44,664 nt of DNA from a virus. Position numbers and translations under genes: made by a program. Below, piece by piece: positions 37,135 to 44,664 of this stretch. Where the stretch lies: positions 1 to 44,664 of the IMG/VR virus record IMGVR_UViG_3300031857_000391; one strand, written 5' to 3'. How positions within the stretch are numbered: position 1 is the stretch's first letter; each line of letters starts with the position of its first letter. The notes under the pieces were generated by a model. It searched no databases and was not told the DNA's origin. It worked only from the letters and a program-made list of their open reading frames with translations.

Positions 37135-40035
37135 TCAACCCTTCAGGCCCAGTGCCTCAAGACTCTTTACCAAGTCTGACAAACCACCCCTAACTTCACC
37201 CAACTGACTCGTATTCGCCGTCGTCGCAGCCGTTGCAACAGGCAGACCCTGAAGCATTTCCTTCTGGAACCGCAGCTTGGTGTATGGATCAAGCAACTCC
37301 GTCTCGTACTGCCTTTGAAGAGCAGTGATACCTTCTTGCTCAATGCCACGCTGCTGCTGACCCGCTCCGGCCATCATGTCAGCAAGGGTCTTGGCTTGGC
37401 CTTGCTCCACATTGAACTGCCCCATCGCCCGGTCATAGGCGTTTGCATACCCAGTACCGATAGCTTTGTTCTGCTCCTGCAGAAGATTACGTTGCGTCTC
37501 AGCATCCATGATGGCTTGACGGGATCCGCCAAACGCACCAGCCTGAGCCAGTTTTCCAGCCGTCCCCATCTGCGTGATCTGGCTTTGCCGACGCAGTTCA
37601 TCCAGTTGAGGGGTCAGCACTGCACTCAGGTACGGATTCATGTACTGAGAGGCAACCCCGGTCGGACCAGTTGCTTGCCCGGTCATACCACCCGGAGTCA
37701 TGCTTGGAAGTTGATAAGCACCTTGTGCTGAGAACGACTGCCCCAGTTGGCCGGGGAAGTTCAAACCTTCTAGGCCGCTGAACACCTTGCTTTGCAGAGG
37801 AGCCGTCCCGGCGACCATCGGTCCTTGGTAGGCTTGATACGGTGTGTTAGTAAGAGCAGATGTCTTACTGAGCATGTCACCCACATACGGGCCTGCCCAT
37901 GAAGAGATGTTGGTCTCAGTGGAAGTTCCAAGCGGGGCCGTAGGCGGTGCGGGGGCAGCACCACCAGCATTGAAAGCAACCGCGCCACCACCAGCGTAAC
38001 CAGCGATGCCGCCCGGTGTAAATTTTTCCGGGTTGATCTGACGGCCTTGCTTCTTGGTCCCTGTCCGAGCTTTACGCACACGATCCATCATGCCGTAGAG
38101 AACCTTTGCGCCAGCATCAGAGTTGCCATTACCCAGATGTGAGACCACATCAGCGGGAATCACGAACTCACCGTGGCTCAATTTGGCAGGCTGCACACCG
38201 TCGATGTTACTCGGGATCTTGTCTGCCATGCCATCAGTTTGGCCTCGGAGATACCTAGGTGGCAACTTGCCACCTCGGGCAAGACCCATCAGGCCACCTT
38301 GGGCGGCTTCAACTTCTTCCCCTTGTCCAAGTTGAAAATTAGGCATGGGGAATCGCTGCGGAGTTTGAGGGGTCTGTGGTTGAGATGCCGGTTGCGCAGC
38401 AGTTTGCTGAGCCATAGGCTGAGCCATAGGTTGCGCAGGTTGCGCTATTGGTTGCGAAGGTTGCTGCTGGCCGCCAAGATAGCCTTGTGTGCCCATCCAA
38501 TCAAGCTCATCTTGCTGCACTCCAGCACCGAGCAACTGATCAGGCGTCACTTGGTTTTGGTTGTACCAATCAATCTTTTGGCCGGCATCGTAGCCCGACC
38601 ACCCGGAAGGAAGCGACCCTGCAAGACCAGTGAGAGCGGCGGGTTGATTAACAGGCGTGTTACCAAGATGCACTCCAGGCTGGAAATGCGCTTGTGATGA
38701 TGTTCCTGCACCTTGCAAAAAGTCCTGCACTGATCCAACTTTTATGCTGCCTACGTCATACCCAACATAGGGCGTAGCAGGAACTGAGGTTTGGTTTTCA
38801 TACGCCTGTCCGTAAGTGCCTGTTGGTTGAATGCCGTGTTTTGCAAGAACATTTGACGCTTGCAAATAATCCCACGTTGGCAAATATGCTCCCGGCTGTA
38901 GATCTCGCGTCCCTTCAAACACAGACACTTGATTAAACTTGTTCGCCGTATTGGCAAGCAAATTGTCTGTGTAGTTGTAAATCAGGTTTGGATCGGTGCC
39001 CTCAGGAGCGGTTGATCCACCAAGCACCAGCCATGCGGGCTTATTAGTTTCCTGCGCATGATCACCGATCATACCGGTGATCTGGATCAGTTTCTCTTGA
39101 ACTCCCGGCGTAGCGGTTTGTGCGCTGACAACATATGGATCAGTCACAACAAAATCCGCAGCGTTCATGTAATCCTTCAACTGGTCAAAGGATGCACCGG
39201 GCATGGAGCGAGGATGCGCGGAGCCGGACTCAAGGTCTTCGCCAATTGCGTCTTTACCAAACGCATCCCAAGAATATGGCGACACAACCACGCCCGCCTG
39301 GAGTCCTTGATCACGCGCCCAAGCAACGGCTTTGTTTAGGTCTTCCCCAATTGGAGCGTTGGGGTTCCAGTACCCTTCGTCGCTGACAACAACTCGGTTG
39401 TTAGGAATGTCAAAGAACATCAGCACCGGCTTTTCAATACCGGGCACATCCACCATTCTGGCGTTTGCGCCAACGTGGTAGTCATAGAACTGAGGGCCTG
39501 CCTTTGGTTGGCCAACATCGCCGCCACCTTCAAATTTACGCAGCGATGCAATACCACCTTTGGCCTTACCGCCAGTAGAAGATGGACTGTCCAGATCAGG
39601 ATTTGTAGCAGGAGGCGTAGCGGGTGGAGGCAACGCACCACCGGCAGCAGGAGGCGCAGCGGGGGCAGCGCTATACGAGGAAGTAAAGAACTGTCGCCCC
39701 ATCACAGGCGAAGCACTCTGAGCGTACGGTTTGTACTCCGGCTGAGCAATCGGCGTTCGGGTGAACTGCTTGTTCATGTCGATGGAGCCTTTCCACCCGG
39801 CGGTCTGAGGTCTGTTCAGACTGGGCATGATCAAACCAAGTACACCTAGCGCCGCGTTTACATCATTGGCCGTGGTGTTGCCAGACTTCAAGCGGTCAAA
39901 GATGCCTTTGAACGGAGTTAGCAGGCTGGTGAGGCCAGAAAGGTTTGGGGCCGCCGACAAATAATCTTGATATTCGGTCCCTGTCATTGTTGCGGGGCCA
40001 GTAACTTCACCCAGGCGGTCCAACTCGTCAGACAT
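37135..40035 (-). CDS. Large virion protein with possible TIM-barrel/glycosidase-like domain, 966 aa
   Basis: Start ATG 40035 (AAAGG upstream); an in-frame TTG two codons earlier is less likely. Residues about 185-430 look like a folded alpha/beta barrel (KPVLMFFDIP, KAVAWARDQGLQAGVVVSPY, ADFVVTDPYVV, KPAWLVLGGSTAPEGT), which recalls a glycoside hydrolase or similar TIM barrel, though catalytic residues cannot be fixed. Residues about 478-521 contain a module also present in the 1332-aa protein. Then KLSHGEFVIPADVVSHLGNG (about 610-630), a block typical of this phage protein type, and a Gln-rich helical C-terminus. Internal or spike-associated virion role inferred. Confidence 0.75.
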   Translation of the reverse strand: MSDELDRLGEVTGPATMTGTEYQDYLSAAPNLSGLTSLLTPFKGIFDRLKSGNTTANDVNAALGVLGLIMPSLNRPQTAGWKGSIDMNKQFTRTPIAQPEYKPYAQSASPVMGRQFFTSSYSAAPAAPPAAGGALPPPATPPATNPDLDSPSSTGGKAKGGIASLRKFEGGGDVGQPKAGPQFYDYHVGANARMVDVPGIEKPVLMFFDIPNNRVVVSDEGYWNPNAPIGEDLNKAVAWARDQGLQAGVVVSPYSWDAFGKDAIGEDLESGSAHPRSMPGASFDQLKDYMNAADFVVTDPYVVSAQTATPGVQEKLIQITGMIGDHAQETNKPAWLVLGGSTAPEGTDPNLIYNYTDNLLANTANKFNQVSVFEGTRDLQPGAYLPTWDYLQASNVLAKHGIQPTGTYGQAYENQTSVPATPYVGYDVGSIKVGSVQDFLQGAGTSSQAHFQPGVHLGNTPVNQPAALTGLAGSLPSGWSGYDAGQKIDWYNQNQVTPDQLLGAGVQQDELDWMGTQGYLGGQQQPSQPIAQPAQPMAQPMAQQTAAQPASQPQTPQTPQRFPMPNFQLGQGEEVEAAQGGLMGLARGGKLPPRYLRGQTDGMADKIPSNIDGVQPAKLSHGEFVIPADVVSHLGNGNSDAGAKVLYGMMDRVRKARTGTKKQGRQINPEKFTPGGIAGYAGGGAVAFNAGGAAPAPPTAPLGTSTETNISSWAGPYVGDMLSKTSALTNTPYQAYQGPMVAGTAPLQSKVFSGLEGLNFPGQLGQSFSAQGAYQLPSMTPGGMTGQATGPTGVASQYMNPYLSAVLTPQLDELRRQSQITQMGTAGKLAQAGAFGGSRQAIMDAETQRNLLQEQNKAIGTGYANAYDRAMGQFNVEQGQAKTLADMMAGAGQQQRGIEQEGITALQRQYETELLDPYTKLRFQKEMLQGLPVATAATTANTSQLGEVRGGLSDLVKSLEALGLKG

Positions 40036-40037
40036 GA

Positions 40038-43000
40038 TCAAGCCTTTCTAGATTTCAGCTTGCCACGCAAGCCTTCACGTTTTTCTTCACGCTCTGCTTT
40101 GAGCGCGGTGGTCAACTGGAGCAGATCTGCTTCGTCCGTCTGCATCAGTTCTTGAATGAAGTTAGCCAACTCTGGCGTCATCTTAGGCATAGCCAATTGT
40201 GCCGCAGGAGACGGCGCAGGGCTAGTTGGTTTAACCGCTGGAGGTTTAACTGTCGGCGCAGGAGGTGCCGGCGTAGGTGCGGGAGGCGCAGGCGTTGGTG
40301 CTGGGGGCGCAGGTGTTGGCGCAGGCGGTGCCGGTGGAGGCCCGGAAACAATCTCGCGCAACTCTTCCTCTGTCACAGGCGGCAGAACGTCCTCTCCAGG
40401 GGGTGTGGTCGCGGGAGGTTGTGCGGGGGGCTGAGACGGTGGCTGCGCTGGAGGTTGTGCAGGCGGTTGAGCCGGAGGAGGCGCAGGTGTAGGAGCTTGA
40501 GTTGTTGGCGCGGGTGCTGGTGCAGGAGCCGGCGCTGCGGTAGTTACTTCTGCAGGAGCCGGTGCAGGACTAGGTGCCGGAGCAGGTGCTTCGGTCTTAG
40601 TTTCCGTTGTGCTTGGGGCAGGTGCAGGAGCCTCTGTTTTAGTCTCAGTTGTCGTCGGAGCAGGAGCGGGTGCCTCAGTCTTAATTTCAGTGGTCGTAGG
40701 TGCCGGAGCAGGTGCCTCGGTCTTTGTTTCCGTTGTGCTCGGAGCAGGCGCAGGTGCCTCAGTCCTAGTTTCCGTAGTTGCCGGGGCGGGAGCCGGCGCT
40801 TCCGTTTTGGTTTCCGTGGTTGTGGGGGCTGGAGCGGGTGCTTCTGTTTTGGTTTCAGTCGTCGTTGGGGCAGGCGCGGGAGATGGCGCGGCAGGTGCCG
40901 GGGCTTCCGTCTTGGTCTCAGTTGTACTCGGCGCTGGTGCAGGCGCTTCCGTTGAAGCAGGACTTGGAGCCGGTGCCTCAGCAGGAGCGGTAACTTTAGC
41001 GGGGGCTGGAGCGGGCGCAGGTGCTTCTGAGGGCGCTGGTGCTGGACTAGGAGCGGGAGCTTCGGCAGGAGCAGGACTTGGCGCAGCAACTTCAGTCTTT
41101 ACTTCTGCGGGTGCCGGAGCTGGCGTCGAAGGCGTTACATCCGCAAGTGTCAGCGTCTCGCCTGTTATTGGATCTACTGCGACAGGAGTTGTAAGGTCAA
41201 CTGCGGGTGCCGGAGCAGGGCTTGGAGCAGGACTTGGAGCGGGGCTAGGTGCCGGAGCAGGTGCTGGCGCAGTTACCAATGCCGTTGTTGTAGCAGGAGC
41301 AGGGCTTGGTGCGGGGCTTGGTGCGGGGCTTGGAGCAGGGGGCGGAGAAGGCAGTACATCGCCAAGCGTAAGCACTTCGCCAGTTGCGGGATCAGTGGCA
41401 ATCGGCGTGGAAAGATTCAACGCGGGAGCAGGAGCAGGAGCCGCAGGCGTTGGTGCAGGCGTTGGTGCAGCGCCAATATTTACGGTATCTCCGGGCTTGG
41501 AGTCGGGTGAGACATCAACAACTTTGGTGTTCCCGCTGGGATCAACCACCAGCGCCGTGCCCTGCGTGGGGTCCGTTGACAAAATTGTCCCCGTGGCGGG
41601 TGCAGCGGCAGGGGCAACCGATGGCGTGACTGAGGGGCTTACCGTAGCAGTTACTCCAAGGTCTTCTTTTGTTACATTTTCCCCGGTGACTGGATTAGTC
41701 CACAACACTTCGTAAGCATCTAACGCTGGCGTACCTGAGGGAGTAACTGAAGGAATATCTGAAACAGCTTGCCCACCCAAAATGTCGTTTACGTAGTCGT
41801 TAATTATTTGGCTTGTGTCCAAATCAAAATCGGGGGTTGTTACATTTTCGGCAGTCCTAATGCTTGACGTAGGTATAGACGCGGAACCCCCCAAAATATC
41901 ACCTGTGGTTATAGGGTTTCCATCTTCATCTTGCCCAACTATTGTGGCTGTATCTAATTGATTCCCGCCATCTGGGATTACAGACCCGGTAATAGGATCT
42001 ACAGAGCTTCCCCCAATAACGTCAATTAATGCATCAATGGCAGCAGGGTTTGCAATTCTTGTGCCAGCGGTAACAAAAGGTGGCAGTGTGGTTACACCCC
42101 CGTCGCTACCAGTATTATCTTTACCTCCGCCATCTTTCCCCCCGCCTGCGCTTGTAGCAGATGTACCTTCTCGTGTCCTAGACGTATCCGAAATGTATGG
42201 GTTATACGTTGCCAACCCCGGTACTTGATTGACAAGCTCCGGTTTCATCGCTGCTTGGCGTAGCTGGTCAGTAAAAAATGCGCGCTCTTCTGCTGTCAGG
42301 GTTGGATCTGACATTAGACCCATCATTTCTGACGCAAACGTAGCTGCTCCTGGACCCGCAAACCATCCTTGACCACCAGTACCTGAAGTTAATAAAGCAC
42401 CAGGGTAAACATTGGTGTATTCACTTCCGGCACCCCTAAATAAATCTCTTGCTGTCATTGCCGCCTGCGGCAATGCTGGTGTTTGTGCCACACCAGATTG
42501 AACTGGTTTTTTTAACAACTCTAATAAATCACCCTGTCCTGGGGTTCTTTCTAGTATTGTTTGTAGCAATGATGCTGCTTGCGGTTTTTTATTTAATAGT
42601 TCATGTAATGCAGATGTGCCAGTATCTGTAACTGTTGTATTTAACTTGTTGGCTAAATCAGGGTTGGCTAGTGCCAATAACAACGTAGTTTCGTCAGCGT
42701 CAGGCGCTCTTCCGGCCCCATTTGCAAACTGTTCTACAAAATTGTCAAAGATACTTGCTTGTTCTGGGGATGCAAATTGCGTTGGTTCAAACGGCTCTGC
42801 GTTTGCAGCTACTTGTTTTAGATATGAATTAAAATTATCAAATGCAGTACCATACCGGGCCGTAAGGCGGGCAGTTTCGTCACCTGTGTCTGTCTTGCTG
42901 TAGTAGTTCTGAAGACCTTGAATTGCAGGGCCAGCGCTAACTACCGCGTTAAATATTTTCTGCGGATCGCCGCCAGACTTGGCAACATTAATTGCCGCGT

Positions 43001-44036
43001 TAACAAGTTCTGGTGGGAGTCCTGTCGCCCCCGTAGCAGCTCCGACACCGCTGTTAACCAACGAACCAATAACTGCGCTCTCAACATCCCCGCCGTTTAC
43101 AGCAGTACGTACACCTGCTTCAGTGGCAGTCTTAAGCGCAGCATCAAGCGCTGCTGTGCCTGTCGATGGGATGAAAGACGAGACTTGGCTGGGCAGGAAC
43201 GCTGTAGCACCTGCCCTGATTGCGTTTTGAAGGACATCCAGTGGGTCTTGGCCCTGCAGGATACCAAGTCCTGCGCTGCCAACTGTAGTTCCAAGCGCCG
43301 CTAGTTGGGCGGCAGTCAGCCCTGCTGATGTTGCAGTGGCTACAGGTATACCTAGTGCTCCAGCAACAGTGCTGCCGAGCATCCCACCTAATGGGCCAAC
43401 GCCAAGGGCAAATGTGGCTAACTGAGCTAAATCTTGCAGGTCCGTATTGCGAGCGTCATTGATGAACTCGCCAATTTTCTTTCCAGAAGCATCAAAGCGT
43501 TCGGCTTTGTAAATGCCATCCTGCGCAGTCGGCGTGTTAACAACGTAGCCACCTTGATCGTCAGGGACAACGGTTTGATTTCCTAGTTGGTAACTTCTTG
43601 CGCCAGCCTGAAACTGATCTGCTCCAGTTTCCGGAGATGCTCCAGTTGGCAACATTTCTGTTGTAAACAGATCCTGCTTAAAAACGTCAAATGGCGTTAA
43701 AGGAGGAGCAGGAGCAACAGTTGGAGCAGGGGCAGTAGTAGGCTTCCCTACCGTGTACCCCATGTGGTCATAGAAATACTGGATCTCTTCAGGGGTGGCG
43801 TAAGGCGCTAGTTGCTCAGGCGTTATCCCATGTTGGTTGAAATACTGTATCTTTTCCTCGCCAGTAAACCCGCCCCAACCCGTGGGGGTGTTTGACATCC
43901 AGTCTGTGGTGGAGGCAGCAGGGGCCGGAGCCGGAGCGGGGCTAGGCGCAGGCGCAGCGCCGCGCACAATCCGACGCAGTTCGTCTTCGTCCGCTGCGTC
44001 TTCTACTTCGTACTCGGTTTGAAGGCGTGGGATCAT
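40038..44036 (-). CDS. Giant Pro/Ala-repeat virion protein, 1332 aa
   Basis: Layout: an N-terminal acidic motif (DEDELRRIVRG, about 18-28) with a Pro/Ala spacer, a ~45-residue module (about 51-95) shared with the 966-aa protein, hydrophobic Ala/Gly-rich segments (about 205-380) that could cross a membrane, a long Thr/Ser/Asp-rich middle (about 600-850), a Pro/Ala region with eight 14-residue repeats (PAPAP-TTTETKTEA type, about 1030-1150), PAQPP and APTP tracts, and a charged helical end (about 1285-1332). Start ATG 44036 overlaps the upstream stop as ATGA. The part at about 41.7-42.95 kb is strikingly A/T-rich. No enzymatic motif recognised. Confidence 0.78.
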   Translation of the reverse strand: MIPRLQTEYEVEDAADEDELRRIVRGAAPAPSPAPAPAPAASTTDWMSNTPTGWGGFTGEEKIQYFNQHGITPEQLAPYATPEEIQYFYDHMGYTVGKPTTAPAPTVAPAPPLTPFDVFKQDLFTTEMLPTGASPETGADQFQAGARSYQLGNQTVVPDDQGGYVVNTPTAQDGIYKAERFDASGKKIGEFINDARNTDLQDLAQLATFALGVGPLGGMLGSTVAGALGIPVATATSAGLTAAQLAALGTTVGSAGLGILQGQDPLDVLQNAIRAGATAFLPSQVSSFIPSTGTAALDAALKTATEAGVRTAVNGGDVESAVIGSLVNSGVGAATGATGLPPELVNAAINVAKSGGDPQKIFNAVVSAGPAIQGLQNYYSKTDTGDETARLTARYGTAFDNFNSYLKQVAANAEPFEPTQFASPEQASIFDNFVEQFANGAGRAPDADETTLLLALANPDLANKLNTTVTDTGTSALHELLNKKPQAASLLQTILERTPGQGDLLELLKKPVQSGVAQTPALPQAAMTARDLFRGAGSEYTNVYPGALLTSGTGGQGWFAGPGAATFASEMMGLMSDPTLTAEERAFFTDQLRQAAMKPELVNQVPGLATYNPYISDTSRTREGTSATSAGGGKDGGGKDNTGSDGGVTTLPPFVTAGTRIANPAAIDALIDVIGGSSVDPITGSVIPDGGNQLDTATIVGQDEDGNPITTGDILGGSASIPTSSIRTAENVTTPDFDLDTSQIINDYVNDILGGQAVSDIPSVTPSGTPALDAYEVLWTNPVTGENVTKEDLGVTATVSPSVTPSVAPAAAPATGTILSTDPTQGTALVVDPSGNTKVVDVSPDSKPGDTVNIGAAPTPAPTPAAPAPAPALNLSTPIATDPATGEVLTLGDVLPSPPPAPSPAPSPAPSPAPATTTALVTAPAPAPAPSPAPSPAPSPAPAPAVDLTTPVAVDPITGETLTLADVTPSTPAPAPAEVKTEVAAPSPAPAEAPAPSPAPAPSEAPAPAPAPAKVTAPAEAPAPSPASTEAPAPAPSTTETKTEAPAPAAPSPAPAPTTTETKTEAPAPAPTTTETKTEAPAPAPATTETRTEAPAPAPSTTETKTEAPAPAPTTTEIKTEAPAPAPTTTETKTEAPAPAPSTTETKTEAPAPAPSPAPAPAEVTTAAPAPAPAPAPTTQAPTPAPPPAQPPAQPPAQPPSQPPAQPPATTPPGEDVLPPVTEEELREIVSGPPPAPPAPTPAPPAPTPAPPAPTPAPPAPTVKPPAVKPTSPAPSPAAQLAMPKMTPELANFIQELMQTDEADLLQLTTALKAEREEKREGLRGKLKSRKA
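40592..40948 (-). repeat. 42-bp tandem repeat coding 14-residue Pro/Ala/Thr/Glu units
   Basis: About eight head-to-tail 42-bp units, one lengthened by 21 bp, encode PAPAP-x-TTE-x-KTEA repeats of the 1332-aa virion protein. The units differ mostly at third codon positions while the peptide stays nearly constant, so the protein sequence is kept by selection. Tandem repeats of this size are prone to change in number. Further tracts, PAQPP (about 40420-40480) and APTP (about 40262-40340), lie to the left. Confidence 0.9.
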
Positions 44037-44664
44037 TGCGTCAAATCGTAGAAGGTCAAAGACCCGATGGCCGCACCAGAGGAGCCTGACAGCACCCGGA
44101 TGCCCAGCGTATAGATATCGCTCGTCCCCGTCAAGGACGACCCCAACTGAAGATCCCAGTTGTACCCGGCAGTCTGGTTGATCGTCCCGCTGGACTGATT
44201 GGTGGACTTTACGTACTGGATATCCACGATGGTGCCCAGCGTCATAGCAGTGGCAGAAGTATCCATCTCCACATTTGCATCACTTGCTACCGCAGCCCAA
44301 GAGGCCGATGTCAGCCCGGTACAGTTCTTAGCCAGAACTACCTCAAAGTCATCCCCCGTTGAGGTTGGCATCACGTTAAATTTGGCAGGCAGCACCACGG
44401 CGTTTAACGCCGTAGAAGCAAGCCGGATGGAAACCAAAGGCACAAAGGTCGTACTGATCCCGGTCAGCGTTGCAGTTCTACGCGCTACGTGCTCAATGGA
44501 TGTCTGCTCATAGCCGCCTTCAGAAACTACGGAGGCACAAATCTGCTTCATGGACGAAGCGCTTGCCGTTGCTGCGGTGTTGGTGATCTCGTAGCGCACC
44601 GGCAGAATTGCCGTGGTCATGTAAACAGAAGTAACTTCGTTTGCATTCTCAAACGTGTGGCAGA
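44033..44664 (-). CDS. Virion structural protein, C-terminal part (cut by window edge)
   Basis: The frame is open from the stop at 44033 to the right edge. An internal ATG at 44620 gives 195 residues, but the codons before it continue open (ending CHTFENANEVTSVY), so the gene start lies outside the window. The visible part is beta-rich, with many Thr/Ser/Ala, no Cys cluster and the segments TTAILPVRYEITN and YNWDLQLGSSLTGTSDIYTL. This looks like a head or tail surface protein; its precise role is not recognised. It overlaps the 1332-aa gene by four bases. Confidence 0.75.
   Translation of the reverse strand, partial: CHTFENANEVTSVYMTTAILPVRYEITNTAATASASSMKQICASVVSEGGYEQTSIEHVARRTATLTGISTTFVPLVSIRLASTALNAVVLPAKFNVMPTSTGDDFEVVLAKNCTGLTSASWAAVASDANVEMDTSATAMTLGTIVDIQYVKSTNQSSGTINQTAGYNWDLQLGSSLTGTSDIYTLGIRVLSGSSGAAIGSLTFYDLTQ

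Noticed and set aside
40210-40250. GGTTTAAC twice in a row, resembling operator half-sites
   Set aside because: They are within Pro/Thr-rich coding sequence, do not form the palindrome, and lie in the late gene block.
40592-40948. CRISPR array
   Set aside because: The repeats are head to tail without unique spacers and encode a regular peptide.
40609-41715. A 368-codon rightward Gly/Ala/Ser-rich frame, like a structural or silk-type protein
   Set aside because: It is the complement of the Pro/Ala/Thr repeats of the 1332-aa gene; the leftward protein has the consistent domains and a ribosome-coupled start.
44380-44420. CGGCGTTTAACGCCG, a palindrome-like stretch
   Set aside because: It is within a virion gene, does not match the operator core (GTTAAACGCGTTTAAC), and occurs once.
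1-44664. Direct terminal repeats at the window ends
   Set aside because: The first and last few dozen bases show no shared words; the window is cut arbitrarily within two genes.

Overview
The window is a fragment of a tailed double-stranded DNA bacteriophage genome. It has a packaging and head module (small terminase candidate, large terminase, P22/T7-type portal, scaffold), a phage replication module (family A DNA polymerase, primase/DUF927 helicase, SF2 helicase, ssDNA-binding candidate, several nucleases) and four very large Pro/Ala/Gln-rich virion proteins of the internal/ejected type. There are no rRNA genes, convincing tRNAs, insertion sequences, CRISPR arrays or integrase. The portal and the giant internal proteins suggest a podovirus-like phage. 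The fairly high G+C and Shine-Dalgarno starts fit a Gram-negative host, perhaps an aquatic betaproteobacterium, but the host is a guess.

Layout. 1-7582 is transcribed leftward: small terminase, large terminase, portal, a 64-aa protein, a GroES-like co-chaperonin, a secreted protein with a Tat-like signal, scaffold, a 148-aa protein and a truncated virion protein at the left edge. 7583-7917 is a divergent promoter region. 7918-29594 is transcribed rightward. It starts with a small basic protein and a 760-bp non-coding stretch with iterons, palindromic operators and promoters (candidate origin). A degenerate HNH-like protein, a roughly 480-nt structured leader with a boxA, small early genes and a DUF3150 / MoxR AAA+ / metallopeptidase-VWA trio follow. 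Next come 13 tiny genes chained by 4-nt ATGA overlaps, then replication and nuclease genes. A terminator at 29639-29673 ends this block. 29676-44664 is again leftward and encodes virion proteins of 1961, 522, 966 and 1332 aa plus a fifth cut by the right edge. Both edges fall in leftward virion genes, so in a circular or permuted genome the late genes would be one continuous block running through the edges; lysis, tail and probably capsid genes would lie outside the window.

Regulation. A 16-20 bp palindrome (core GTTAAACGCGTTTAAC) occurs five times, all in non-coding or stop-codon positions between 8594 and 15144. Two copies flank a sigma70-like promoter, one lies just downstream of a perfect TTGACA-N17-TATAAT promoter, and two bracket the MoxR/VWA trio. 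This repeated operator, the boxA-containing leader and the bracketed AAA+/VWA cassette are the most interesting parts of the window. Other notable points are the ATGA-coupled gene chain, a ~45-aa module shared by two neighbouring giant virion proteins, and a possible TIM-barrel domain inside one of them.
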